Part shown: piece by piece, positions 23,501 to 30,575 of the stretch
Numbering within the stretch: the stretch's first letter is position 1
Layout: the number at the start of each line of letters is the position of its first letter
NCBI GenBank assembly: GCA_017615635.1
Contig: JAFZZR010000084.1
Coordinates: forward strand, 1 to 45,544
DNA length: 45,544 nt
DNA from: Lentisphaeria bacterium
GTDB lineage: Bacteria; Verrucomicrobiota; Lentisphaeria; Victivallales; UBA1829
Direction: 5' to 3'
Notes under the pieces: generated by a model
Told to the model about the DNA's origin: nothing
The model's database searches: none
What the model saw: the letters and a program-made list of their open reading frames with translations, nothing else
Position numbers and translations under genes: made by a program

Positions 23501-24514
23501 CAGTACCGCAACGGCGGGGCGGACACCCCGGCAATGACGCTGAGTCTGCTGGACAAGGGTTTCGGCCTCGCGCTGACCCGTGGCGCGGGCGGGCACTGGA
23601 TGGAACTGCATGAACGGTGGTTCCGGGAACCGCTGCAGTACAATCACGTGGGCAAACTGCTGAAACTCTACCGCTCGCTCCCGGAGAAGCCCGCCGGGAC
23701 GGTGGTCCCGGACGTCTGCTTCGTCAACGACGAACACGCCGTTCTGCGTACGGCCAACGGGGTGGACGACAGCGTGTACCGGGCATTGCTCCGGGAGATG
23801 TTCCGCGTCGTTCCCCATTCCGGCGCGTCGTACCGGCAGGTCCTGCTGAGCGATCTGCTTGTTCCGGGCAAGGTCCCGGCGCACAGATTTTATGTCTTTC
23901 TCGACCTTTTCGAGCTGGACGACGCGCAGCGTGCCGCGCTGAAAGAGCGTCTGAAGGCCGAAAACGCCCATGCACTCTGGTTCTACGCTCCGGGCGTGCT
24001 GAAACCGGGGCGGAAAGTCGACCCCGCCGGCATCACCGAAATGACCGGCGTGCCGGTGGAGCGGCTCGATGCAGGGGTCAGCTTCGACTGGGAAAGCACG
24101 CCGGAATTCGGCGGCGGGTTCCGTCCGGCATTTCTCGCCACCGGATTGAATTTCCGCCCGACCGGAGGCGACGTGATCGTGGCCCGCTCCGGCGAGAACC
24201 TCGCGGTCGTCGGACATGTGGACGGAACGCGTGTGGACTATTTCTCCGCCGCGCTGGTTCCGGAGACGAATGCTCTGCGGGAGATGTTCCGCCGGGCAGG
24301 CGTCCGCATCTACGAACGGGGGGACGACATTATCCATGCGGGCAACGACTTCGTCATTCTGCACGCGGGGACGGGCGGGGAAAAGGAGCTGCTCCTCCCG
24401 GAAGGGACGAACGCCCGGCAGGTCCTGGGCCCGAAAGTAATGTTCGATCCGGCGAAGCCCGTTTGGAATGCCGTCGCCGGCGACACCTATGGATTCCTCC
24501 TCGAAAAAAAGTGA
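20504..24514 (+). CDS. Large exported beta-galactosidase-like multidomain protein
   Basis: The ATG at 20504, after GCGGAGGTCACGC, starts a 1336-residue protein with a signal peptide (ending FPAIAQE). Residues about 30-350 hold beta-sandwich carbohydrate-binding-like domains. Residues about 400-520 hold a galactose-binding-like module (YTADDAAECDLNGHKFGKDS, LDVTKMLKEGENEFVIDV). From about residue 650 a TIM barrel of the GH42/GH-A type begins (GSNIVRTWTDLREFW, AHVILTFKTYMPDWWLEQNP). E816 (TAEWIW) and E987 (IMEFDY) are the best candidates for acid/base and nucleophile. The C-terminal 250 residues resemble the trimerisation-like domain of GH42. It belongs to the pseudopilin unit 3 operon. Substrate unknown. 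Confidence 0.75.
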   Translation: MKNRILMTAAAALALLFPAIAQETSESTDHLRMFTGKLEAHNGAAAEGRIEEGVFTITNTADAGHIIAGGPKLLDLTPGRDYEVSCDLEMAEGSSGALMISMPGGKRRPYPQKILTAGRKAVLRFTAREDEKKLALYLVVYRGTVTFRELHVRQLPPLDPARKIFEGEELVRAWHVEGAAFDKSGGETLCGVAGPTTRFVSPKLDWDASGVKAVELDASFCPEGGLIVLDFTGEAAGKKTSGFVARTAIPSGEKRTVTFFFDNQPAWRGRITGISFKVNVLSRSEFRIFGVRALSEPNLIPNAEVAGTKPVEKIHPGAKYALQYRSDDHPAVTLKLLDTDGQQLTSHTLSSDMRELKFTAPDETVSALVEYGPGQGSPALICEETPFFGNPQEVNWQTPWIWWGITNDPVGKVRFVRKFTLPSAVRRAEMRYTADDAAECDLNGHKFGKDSVFSICDRLDVTKMLKEGENEFVIDVENFSSAAGLLLELYAELENGETFTLRSDRSWDFVYDGKTGPAVELGIPPRGIWGDRVECAYIGPRTPAEVRAFGETGFEVRPASTVPDFGRVQVEVKSDLGASRRMDVEISPRSGTWKPGEWNEVKLKFNPDLTAGMPGKDFTVRLIPEFFSVPSEVSCAMTPRRVERAEFPSVKLTGAGTRPYFEVNGRKLAPFYFDLPGSFIGAPMQKAHFVVNAARAGSNIVRTWTDLREFWKGPEEFDFTKLDFALAVIRANMPDAHVILTFKTYMPDWWLEQNPGDRIKWFREHRLYHGYYQTLGSEKWVRDAQTGIRALIEHLRATGDAKYVIGIAFADGQTAEWIWASQPYGGKIPFMHNGDSEADHEAFAKFVNAKYDGKAPYAPEVPRPEAWNVRDEGIFLDPDKSRVISDWWDFRSECCSKAIRTFAAVVKKETNRRILSGAYYGYHDMLSGMFHNWQPSGHLRLHEVVSGGDCELFFAPTLYGHRFPGDPDGLMQPAEAITINGGIPIMEFDYRTYTEFMPSQYRNGGADTPAMTLSLLDKGFGLALTRGAGGHWMELHERWFREPLQYNHVGKLLKLYRSLPEKPAGTVVPDVCFVNDEHAVLRTANGVDDSVYRALLREMFRVVPHSGASYRQVLLSDLLVPGKVPAHRFYVFLDLFELDDAQRAALKERLKAENAHALWFYAPGVLKPGRKVDPAGITEMTGVPVERLDAGVSFDWESTPEFGGGFRPAFLATGLNFRPTGGDVIVARSGENLAVVGHVDGTRVDYFSAALVPETNALREMFRRAGVRIYERGDDIIHAGNDFVILHAGTGGEKELLLPEGTNARQVLGPKVMFDPAKPVWNAVAGDTYGFLLEKK

Positions 24515-24528
24515 AAGTGTGCTGAAAG

Positions 24529-26061
24529 ATGATGGATAAGGGAAACAATCTCCTTCTTGCCGGAAAACTGGCGCCCGAACTCAAAAAATGGACCGTCCCG
24601 GCAAAAGACGTCGTGGATCTGGTGAAGAGTCCGAAGCCGTGGCAGCAGGTTGCCGCGGTACCCGCGTTCCCTGCGGAAAAACTGCCGGATCAGCTGCTGG
24701 CGAGGGGCGGACGCATCGTGCTGGATTTCGGAGAGACTCTGGTGGGGAAAGTCCGCCTGCGTCTGGAATGTCTGCGGAGCATCGATTCCCCCGTGAAGCT
24801 GAAACTTCTGGGAGCGGAACTGCCGTATGAGGCGGCCGGCGATCCGGAGACATTCGAAAGCGGACTGGGCCGAGGCTGGCTCCAGGAGGATATGATCACG
24901 GTCTGCGAGCTGCCCGTGGAAATCGAGCTGCCGTACCGCTGGTCGCTCCGGTATCTGGTCGTGGATGTCATCGCCGCTCCCCGCACCCGCTTCAGCATCA
25001 CGCGGGCCGAAGTGATCGCGCAGAGTTCCGCGGGACAGGAACTGCCCGCTCCCCTTCCCCGCTGGGACAGGGAAATGCGCCTCATCGACGAAGCCGGCTC
25101 CCGTACGCTCCGCAACTGCATGCAGAATTTTCCGGAGGACGGACCGAAGCGGGACCGCCGTCTGTGGCTGGGGGATCTGCGTCTTCAGGCACTGGTCAAC
25201 CACGTAACGTTCCGGAGATACGATCAGTTCGAGCGCGGCATCCGTTTTCTGGCAGGCTGTACGGACGAACGGGGCATGATCCCCGCCGCAGTGATGATGT
25301 CGCCGGAGCCTCACGGATCTTCGTTCATTCTGGACTATTCGCTGATCTTCTCCCGGCTTCTGCTGGAACACTGCCGCTTTTCCGGCAGCTGGGAGCTCGG
25401 CGACGAGTTGTTTGAGGCTGCAGAAAAGCAGCTGGACTTCTTCCGCGCCGGGCTGGACGAAAATCTCGGATTCCATCATCCCGGCGGATGGCTCTTCATC
25501 GACCACTGTCAGGAACTGGATCGGACCGCGCCCATGGTCTGTGCCGCGATCTGGTCTGCGGAGACGCTGGCGGAACTGGCCGGACAGCTGAACAAATCCG
25601 TCGGAAAGATCGATTCCCTGAAGCAGAAGGCGGACGCATGGCGGAAGGCACTGCGGACGTCCTCCTTCGATCCGGAACTCGGAATGCTGCGCTCCGGATA
25701 CGAGCGCCAGCTCTCCTGGGCCAGTCAGATCTGGGGCACCCTGGCCGGCGTTCTCTCGCCGGAGGAAGCTCGCGCCGCACTGGCCGGACTGCCGAAGATG
25801 CCGGACGCGATCGGTCCGCAGACGCCCTATCTCATGCACTATTTTCTGGAGGCCTGCCGCGCCTGCGGAGCGGAGGAACTGCTGGAGAATACGATCCGGC
25901 GCTATTGGGGCGGCATGATCCGGCACGGTGCGGACACCTTCTGGGAAGCCTACAAGGAAGGTGACGACTTCTACACGCCGTACGGGGACGATCCGCGCAA
26001 CAACAGCGCCTGCCACGCCTGGAGCGCCACGCCCGGATACTTCCTGCGGACAAGAGACTGA
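24529..26061 (+). CDS. Alpha-L-rhamnosidase-like protein (six-hairpin fold), cytoplasmic
   Basis: The product has 510 residues and no signal peptide. A beta-sandwich N-terminal region (IVLDFGETLVGKVRLRLECL) precedes a six-hairpin domain with QNFPEDGPKRDRRLWLGDLR, matching the GH78 pattern in which an acidic residue before the W-x-G-D motif is the general acid. A later TFWEAY holds the second conserved Glu, and NNSACHAWSATP matches the usual GH78 ending. It is shorter than most GH78 enzymes because the extra N-terminal domains are missing. The start lies 14 bases after the large enzyme gene, so it should be co-expressed and finish degradation of oligosaccharides inside the cell. A terminator follows. 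Confidence 0.75.
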   Translation: MMDKGNNLLLAGKLAPELKKWTVPAKDVVDLVKSPKPWQQVAAVPAFPAEKLPDQLLARGGRIVLDFGETLVGKVRLRLECLRSIDSPVKLKLLGAELPYEAAGDPETFESGLGRGWLQEDMITVCELPVEIELPYRWSLRYLVVDVIAAPRTRFSITRAEVIAQSSAGQELPAPLPRWDREMRLIDEAGSRTLRNCMQNFPEDGPKRDRRLWLGDLRLQALVNHVTFRRYDQFERGIRFLAGCTDERGMIPAAVMMSPEPHGSSFILDYSLIFSRLLLEHCRFSGSWELGDELFEAAEKQLDFFRAGLDENLGFHHPGGWLFIDHCQELDRTAPMVCAAIWSAETLAELAGQLNKSVGKIDSLKQKADAWRKALRTSSFDPELGMLRSGYERQLSWASQIWGTLAGVLSPEEARAALAGLPKMPDAIGPQTPYLMHYFLEACRACGAEELLENTIRRYWGGMIRHGADTFWEAYKEGDDFYTPYGDDPRNNSACHAWSATPGYFLRTRD

Positions 26062-26081
26062 CCGCGCGCACTGATCATCCG

Positions 26082-26121
26082 GGCGGAAAAACGGGAAAGG
26101 TTCGGGTTTTCCGCCTTTTTT
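26082..26121 (+). terminator. Rho-independent terminator
   Basis: GGCGGAAAAAC and GTTTTCCGCC form a stem around a 13-base loop, followed by six T. It closes the unit 3 operon. Confidence 0.8.
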
Positions 26122-26122
26122 A

Positions 26123-26152
26123 TTGGAAAACAGGGCGGAAGCGTGCTATTGT
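26123..26152 (+). promoter_or_regulatory. Putative sigma70 promoter
   Basis: TTGGAA (26123-26128) and TATTGT (26147-26152) are 18 bases apart, just after the terminator. It would drive the STAS gene, with a leader of about 100 bases. Confidence 0.5.
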
Positions 26153-26262
26153 AATAGTGATCGCCCGCTTCGTACGGAATATCGGGAACGGGCATTGTGC
26201 AAGCCGTTTCTTCCTTGAAATTCGGAAAAGGAAGGAACCGTTATCAGGAAAGGAAAAGAAAC

Positions 26263-26571
26263 ATGCAGCTCTCAACGCTTATCGACGGTCCTTTGCTCAC
26301 GGTCATTGTGGACGGCAGAATGGACAACAATACCGCCGCCGGATTCGACGAAACCGTGCGGAGCGCCCTCCAGCAGCATGCCGGGATCAACGGAGTCGTT
26401 CTGGATTTGTCTTCCCTGACCTATCTTTCCAGCATGGGTCTGCGCAGTCTTCTCATGCTGCAGCGCCTCATGGATCAGAAGAAGATGCATCTGACGCTCC
26501 GCAACGTGGGCGCGGACATCATGGAGATCCTGAACATGACAGGATTCTCCCACATTTTCGACATTCAGTGA
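26263..26571 (+). CDS. STAS-domain anti-sigma factor antagonist
   Basis: The ATG at 26263, after AGGAAAGGAAAAG, gives 102 residues, the usual length for SpoIIAA/RsbV-type proteins. The fold signature is present: a beta strand VVLDLSSLTYLSSMGLRSLL at about 45-64, where S56/S57 match the site phosphorylated by an HPK-type anti-sigma kinase. In its unphosphorylated form such a protein binds the kinase and frees a sigma factor. No kinase, phosphatase or sigma gene is adjacent, so its partners lie elsewhere. The next gene, an esterase-like protein, starts 14 bases later and may share its mRNA. Confidence 0.85.
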   Translation: MQLSTLIDGPLLTVIVDGRMDNNTAAGFDETVRSALQQHAGINGVVLDLSSLTYLSSMGLRSLLMLQRLMDQKKMHLTLRNVGADIMEILNMTGFSHIFDIQ

Positions 26572-26585
26572 GACGGAGGGATGCA

Positions 26586-27809
26586 ATGACACCTTTCCTT
26601 ACACTGACGCTGGACCGCCCCTCCCACAGATACTGGGTGGGAGAAAAAGCGGTGTACCGTTTCCTCGCCCAGGACGACTGCGAAGCGGATGCGAATTTCA
26701 CGATCGGAGGCCAGACCAAGCTGCTGCATCGGACCCTTCAGCTCAAAGCAGGCGTTCCCCAGGAAATCGAACTGGGACTCCCCTCCCCCGGCTTTCTCCG
26801 CTGCGAGGTCCTGCCGCGCGGGAAAAATCCCCTCAGCGGGACCATGCGCGCCGCCGCGGCATTCGAACCGGAAAACATCCGGCCGCAGCTTCCCATGCGG
26901 GAGGATTTCGATGAATTTTGGGAAAAAGCGCTGACGGAACTCCACAGCCTGCCCGCCGACTTCAAAATGGAAGAAGTGCCGGCCATGAGCATTCCCGGAT
27001 TCAGTTTCTACCGGATCTCGGCGGCCAACGTCAACGGCTCCCGCGCATACGGCTGGCTCACCGTGCCGAAGGCGGTCTTCGGCCCCGTGCCCCTGCTGAT
27101 CACGGTTTCCGGATGCGGTCCGGGCTTCAATGCCACCTCCATGTGGCCGCGCCGGGAATTTCTGGGCGTCTGGAAGGATCCGGTCTGCGTGCTCTGCCTC
27201 GCCGTCCACGATTTCGAACCGCCGGACGATGCGACGGAGCTGAAGCGGAAGTACGAAGCCATGATGGCCGCGCACAACGGGATCCACAGTTATCTGCACG
27301 GGATCGAAAACCCGGAGACATGCTCTCTCCGGCGAGCCATTCTGGGATGCGTCCGTCTGACCGAGCTGGTTTCCGAGCTGAAGTTCGTGGATCCCGGCTG
27401 CATCGTCTGGGCCGGTGCCGGTCAGGGCGGCGATTTCGGAATCTACATCTCCGCTCTCACGAAAAAGATCACGGCGGCATTCATCGGAACACCCGGATTC
27501 TGCGATCTGGGCGACGTCTCCAACGGACGGCATTCGGTTATGGGACAGCTCCCCGAGTTCCGTGAACATCTGGAAGAACAGCGCCTCTTCGACTGCATCT
27601 GGCACGCCCGGAAGGTGAGGAATCCCATCCTCCTCTCCGTGGATTATGCCGATACGACCAGTCTGCCCGGCGCCGTGTTCCCGATCCTCCATACGCTTCA
27701 GGGCGAACGTCTCGTGCTGGAGCTGGTGGGCGGAGGTCTCGGATTCGGAGACAAATCCAGCATGCACACGGTCCGTGCCTGGATCCGGTGCAACCTGAAG
27801 CTGATCTGA
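26586..27809 (+). CDS. Acetyl-xylan-esterase-like protein lacking catalytic Ser and His
   Basis: The ATG at 26586, after CGGAGGGATGCA, gives 407 residues, a little longer than the usual AXE1/cephalosporin-C deacetylase size because of an N-terminal beta domain. The alpha/beta-hydrolase body is clear (REDFDEFWEKALTELHSLP, YGWLTVPKAVFGPVPLLITV). In the family the nucleophile lies in G-G-S-Q-G-G. Here the elbow reads GAGQGG (277-282), with Gly279 at the Ser position. Asp356 (ADTTSLPGAVF) is kept. The final His, normally in a GHE-like loop, is replaced in LELVGGGLGFGD. It has no signal peptide. It is probably not an esterase; binding or a regulatory role is possible. Neighbours are the STAS gene and a BtuF-like gene. 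Confidence 0.75.
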   Translation: MTPFLTLTLDRPSHRYWVGEKAVYRFLAQDDCEADANFTIGGQTKLLHRTLQLKAGVPQEIELGLPSPGFLRCEVLPRGKNPLSGTMRAAAAFEPENIRPQLPMREDFDEFWEKALTELHSLPADFKMEEVPAMSIPGFSFYRISAANVNGSRAYGWLTVPKAVFGPVPLLITVSGCGPGFNATSMWPRREFLGVWKDPVCVLCLAVHDFEPPDDATELKRKYEAMMAAHNGIHSYLHGIENPETCSLRRAILGCVRLTELVSELKFVDPGCIVWAGAGQGGDFGIYISALTKKITAAFIGTPGFCDLGDVSNGRHSVMGQLPEFREHLEEQRLFDCIWHARKVRNPILLSVDYADTTSLPGAVFPILHTLQGERLVLELVGGGLGFGDKSSMHTVRAWIRCNLKLI

Positions 27810-27828
27810 CGGAAGGACCGAGTCTGCC

Positions 27829-28704
27829 ATGATGAATCGTTTCCGGAAAAGTGTTCTCGCCTGCCTCCTTTTTCTTGTCCTTCCGGTCCTCCTCTTTGCC
27901 GCGGAACAGGAAAATCTGAAGATCGTCTCCCTGTCGCCCGGCCTCACCGAACTGGTCTGGGCTCTCGGTCTTGGCGACCGCATGATCGCCAGAAGCAGCG
28001 TCTGCGACTGGCCGAAGGAGGTGCTCAAGCTGCCCGTGGCCGGGGACTACGCAAGAGCGAACCCGGAATGGCTGGCGGTCCGCAAACGGCAGGATCCGGG
28101 ACTTCTTCTCATTGTCGACGAGCTGTATCCGGCCGATACGGAGAAGGTTCTTTCCGAGCTTCAGATACCCTTCCGGAACATGCCCTGCCGGACCATCGCC
28201 GACTACCGGATCTGGGTCCGGTATCTCGGAGATATTTCAGGCCGGACCGACGCCGCGAAGAGAGAACTGGAAAGAGTCGATTCCATCCTCGCCGGGATCC
28301 GCGCCCGCGCAGAAACGGTCAAGACAAAAAAACGCGTCCTGTGGATCCTGGGCACCGAACCGCTGGTGGCCGCAGGTCCCGGCTCCCTGCCCGATACGGT
28401 CCTGTGCGCAACCGGCGCCGTCAACGCGGCGGAAAACACCGCCCCGTATTTCCGCACCTCGGCGGAGTGGATCCTGAAGACGGATCCCGATGTTCTGATC
28501 CTGCTGAACCGGCACGGTACAGATATGGCCACTCCGCTGGAAGGACATCCGGTCTGGGGCCTTTTGCGGGCGAACCGGACGGGGAACGTGATACGGGATA
28601 TTCCGGAAGACGAGCTGTTCCGTCCGGGTCCGAGGCTGTTCGAGGGAATGGAAAAACTTCAGAAGGCGCTCTATCCGGAAGTTTTCAGACGCCCGGAAAA
28701 ATAA
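27829..28704 (+). CDS. BtuF/FhuD-like periplasmic binding protein
   Basis: The product has 291 residues with a signal peptide (about 1-24, ending LLFAAEQ). It matches cluster A-III binding proteins for cobalamin, haem or siderophores: VSLSPGLTELVWALGLGDRM at the start, SSVCDWP soon after, a long rigid helix between the lobes (AKRELERVDSILAGIRARA), and a second lobe with TSAEWILKTDPDVLILL. No permease or ATPase gene is nearby, so it must work with a transporter encoded elsewhere. The start is 19 bases after the esterase-like gene. Its 3' end overlaps the convergent CoaB gene by 20 bases. The ligand is not determined; cobalamin is the closest guess. Confidence 0.8.
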   Translation: MMNRFRKSVLACLLFLVLPVLLFAAEQENLKIVSLSPGLTELVWALGLGDRMIARSSVCDWPKEVLKLPVAGDYARANPEWLAVRKRQDPGLLLIVDELYPADTEKVLSELQIPFRNMPCRTIADYRIWVRYLGDISGRTDAAKRELERVDSILAGIRARAETVKTKKRVLWILGTEPLVAAGPGSLPDTVLCATGAVNAAENTAPYFRTSAEWILKTDPDVLILLNRHGTDMATPLEGHPVWGLLRANRTGNVIRDIPEDELFRPGPRLFEGMEKLQKALYPEVFRRPEK

Positions 28705-29320
28705 GATCCATCAGTTTTTGCGCGAGAAGTTTCTTCGGCATCAGCGGAAACTCTTCGACGCGTCCCGTCCGGGCATAGGCCGTGGCAGCATTGTCGTCGG
28801 ACTGAAATCCGCGGTCCGGAAGCCCCACCCGGTTGGCGATGATCCAATCCAGATTCTTGCGCTCCATTTTTCCCAGCGCACGCTGACGCAGGTCTTCCGT
28901 TTCCGCAGCAAATCCCACGAGGACCTGATCCGGGCTCTTCATCCGGCCCAGGGAAAGAAGGATGTCCTCCGTTCTCTCCAGGCGAAGGATCAGATCGCCT
29001 TCGCTCTTGTGGATCTTTTCGGATGCCGGTTCCGCCGGACGGTAATCGGCCACGGCGGCGCACATGACCGCCCCGCCGCACGAGGGAAACACCGTTTTCA
29101 CGGACTCGGCCATCTGGGCGGCCGTCTCCACCCGGATCAGGGAATCCAGTCCCTCCGGCGCGGAAAGGGTGACGGGCCCGGAGACCAGGACGACCTGATG
29201 TCCGGCCCGGACAAGAGCCTCGGCCAGAGCATATCCCATTTTTCCGCTGGACCGGTTGGTGATATAGCGGACGGGGTCGATGCTCTCCCGCGTGGGCCCG
29301 GCGGTCACCAGGATTTTCAT
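28685..29320 (-). CDS. coaB: Stand-alone phosphopantothenate-cysteine ligase (CoaB)
   Basis: This 211-residue protein matches only the CoaB half of the usual bifunctional CoaBC protein. It should join cysteine to 4'-phosphopantothenate, using CTP or ATP, in coenzyme A synthesis. Motifs are ILVTAGPTRESIDPVRYI, TNRSSGKMGYALAEAL, AAVADYRP, KIHKSEGDLILRL, GFAAETEDL and the late KNLDWIIANR. The CoaC decarboxylase domain is absent from this window and would be encoded elsewhere. Its start overlaps the NAD kinase stop by ATGA, and it is the last gene of a four-gene operon. The 3' end overlaps the BtuF-like gene by 20 bases, tail to tail. Confidence 0.88.
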   Translation of the reverse strand: MKILVTAGPTRESIDPVRYITNRSSGKMGYALAEALVRAGHQVVLVSGPVTLSAPEGLDSLIRVETAAQMAESVKTVFPSCGGAVMCAAVADYRPAEPASEKIHKSEGDLILRLERTEDILLSLGRMKSPDQVLVGFAAETEDLRQRALGKMERKNLDWIIANRVGLPDRGFQSDDNAATAYARTGRVEEFPLMPKKLLAQKLMDLIFPGV

Positions 29321-30084
29321 GCAGACGCTCCTCCGGTTCTTTTCCGGATCACCGTTCTCCGCAGATCGTGCCGCATCATACGGCACTCGGGACACATAAA
29401 GACATCCAGTCCGAGGATCGGCGTCGTTTCGCCGCTCAGGCGGATCAGGGCTTCGTCTCCCTCGGAAAGCGGCACGGACTTCCGGGAATTGTCGGCCACC
29501 ATCTCGCAGGGGCCGCGCAGGATCCGGATCCGCACGCGGGAACTTTCGGGAAGGACCAGATGATTCACCAGCTCGGTGCTGTTGCTGAAGGCCAGGCCTA
29601 TCCCCGTGCGGAAAACGCTGTGAGTGATGCTCCGGTAGTAGGCCGTAGACCCATGGACCGTGGAAACTCCGACACCGTCGCCCACGATCTCGCGTCCGTA
29701 GAGCTCGGAATCGATCATGACGTCGTAGCGCATGGCCGCCACGTTGATCTTGTTGTGAATGAAAATATCGTTGATCCCGTACAGCGTCTTCCCGTTCGCC
29801 TCCCCCGCCAGACGGGGCAGATCCGTCCGCTTCGCCCGTCCGGAAAGAAGCATGGAAAGCTGCGCCTCCACCGAATGCCGGGGACACAGAGGGGCGGTTT
29901 CCTCGTCCCGCATGGCGAAGATCAGACGGTCCGGATAATCCGCCGCCGCCGTCAGCATGGCGCCGTCGCCGCCGCATACGAAAATCAGGTCCGCCTCGTC
30001 GGCCGAGGAACTGAATGCAAAGCCGGCCTTTTCCAGGCGGGGCCGAAGTCCGCGCGTATGCGGACCGGTCAGATACAGTTTCAT
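29317..30084 (-). CDS. nadK: NAD kinase
   Basis: The ATG at 30084 overlaps the upstream methyltransferase stop (ATGA) and gives 255 residues, a normal length. The enzyme phosphorylates NAD to NADP in the cytoplasm. VCGGDGAMLTA (GGDG at about 38-41) is the phosphate-binding motif. GINDIFIHNK corresponds to the conserved N-E/D motif, and GDGVGVSTVHGSTAYYRSI is the second diagnostic block. The middle region (PRHSVEAQLSMLLSGRAKR) is standard for the family. It lies between a SpoU-type methyltransferase and CoaB, with ATGA overlaps on both sides, so the cell makes two cofactor enzymes from one mRNA. Confidence 0.92.
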   Translation of the reverse strand: MKLYLTGPHTRGLRPRLEKAGFAFSSSADEADLIFVCGGDGAMLTAAADYPDRLIFAMRDEETAPLCPRHSVEAQLSMLLSGRAKRTDLPRLAGEANGKTLYGINDIFIHNKINVAAMRYDVMIDSELYGREIVGDGVGVSTVHGSTAYYRSITHSVFRTGIGLAFSNSTELVNHLVLPESSRVRIRILRGPCEMVADNSRKSVPLSEGDEALIRLSGETTPILGLDVFMCPECRMMRHDLRRTVIRKRTGGASA

Positions 30085-30575
30085 GATTTCACCTCTCTGC
30101 TTTTGCGAAGGACGGCGTAGAGGACCACCGCCGCGCAATTACCGACATTGATGGATGCTTTGCTGCCCAGCATGGGGAGCGAAACGAAACCGTCCGCCGC
30201 CGCCAGCGCATCCGGCGAGATGCCCAGCGCTTCGTTCCCGAAGAGAAGGGCCAGCGGAAAAGGATACTCGAACGTACAGGCATCGGCCGCCTCGGGGACC
30301 GTCTCCACCGCGATCACCTTCACCCCCTCGGCATGAAGCGCGGACACCGCCTCCGCCGCCGTGCGGAACGTCCGGCACGGCACCATGCGGTCCGTTCCCA
30401 TGGCCGTCTTTTCCAGCTTGGGATGAGGCGGAGCCGGCGTGTATCCGCAGCAGATCACCTCCGCCGCGCCCGTCGCTTCCGCTATACGGAAAATATTCCC
30501 CGTATTGTGCGCGCTCCGCAGATTGTCCAGAACCACGGAGATTCTCCGGGCCGGATCCCGTACGGGGGCGTTCAT
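30081..30575 (-). CDS. SpoU/TrmH-family RNA 2'-O-methyltransferase
   Basis: The product has 164 residues, the minimal SPOUT size, like TrmL-type enzymes. It should transfer a methyl group from S-adenosylmethionine to a ribose 2'-OH in tRNA or rRNA. All three SPOUT motifs are present: LDNLRSAHNTGNIFRIAEA near residue 16, LALLFGNEALGIS near 110, and LPMLGSKASINVGNCAAVVL near the end, which form the trefoil knot. No RNA-binding extension is present. The start overlaps the helicase stop and the stop overlaps the nadK start, both by ATGA. The exact RNA target is unknown. Confidence 0.88.
   Translation of the reverse strand: MNAPVRDPARRISVVLDNLRSAHNTGNIFRIAEATGAAEVICCGYTPAPPHPKLEKTAMGTDRMVPCRTFRTAAEAVSALHAEGVKVIAVETVPEAADACTFEYPFPLALLFGNEALGISPDALAAADGFVSLPMLGSKASINVGNCAAVVLYAVLRKSREVKS

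Noticed and set aside
20582..24364. A 1260-codon open frame on the minus strand, opposite the large enzyme gene
   Set aside because: It is a mirror of a high-GC coding region, has no ribosome site or recognisable motif, and the plus-strand frame has a signal peptide and domain motifs. Similar mirrors at 1388-3232, 33477-35762 and 40000-42291 were left out for the same reason.
28685..28704. Frameshift or misassembly at the overlap of the BtuF-like and CoaB genes
   Set aside because: Both proteins end with family-typical C-termini and normal lengths, so a 20-bp tail-to-tail overlap is a simple explanation.
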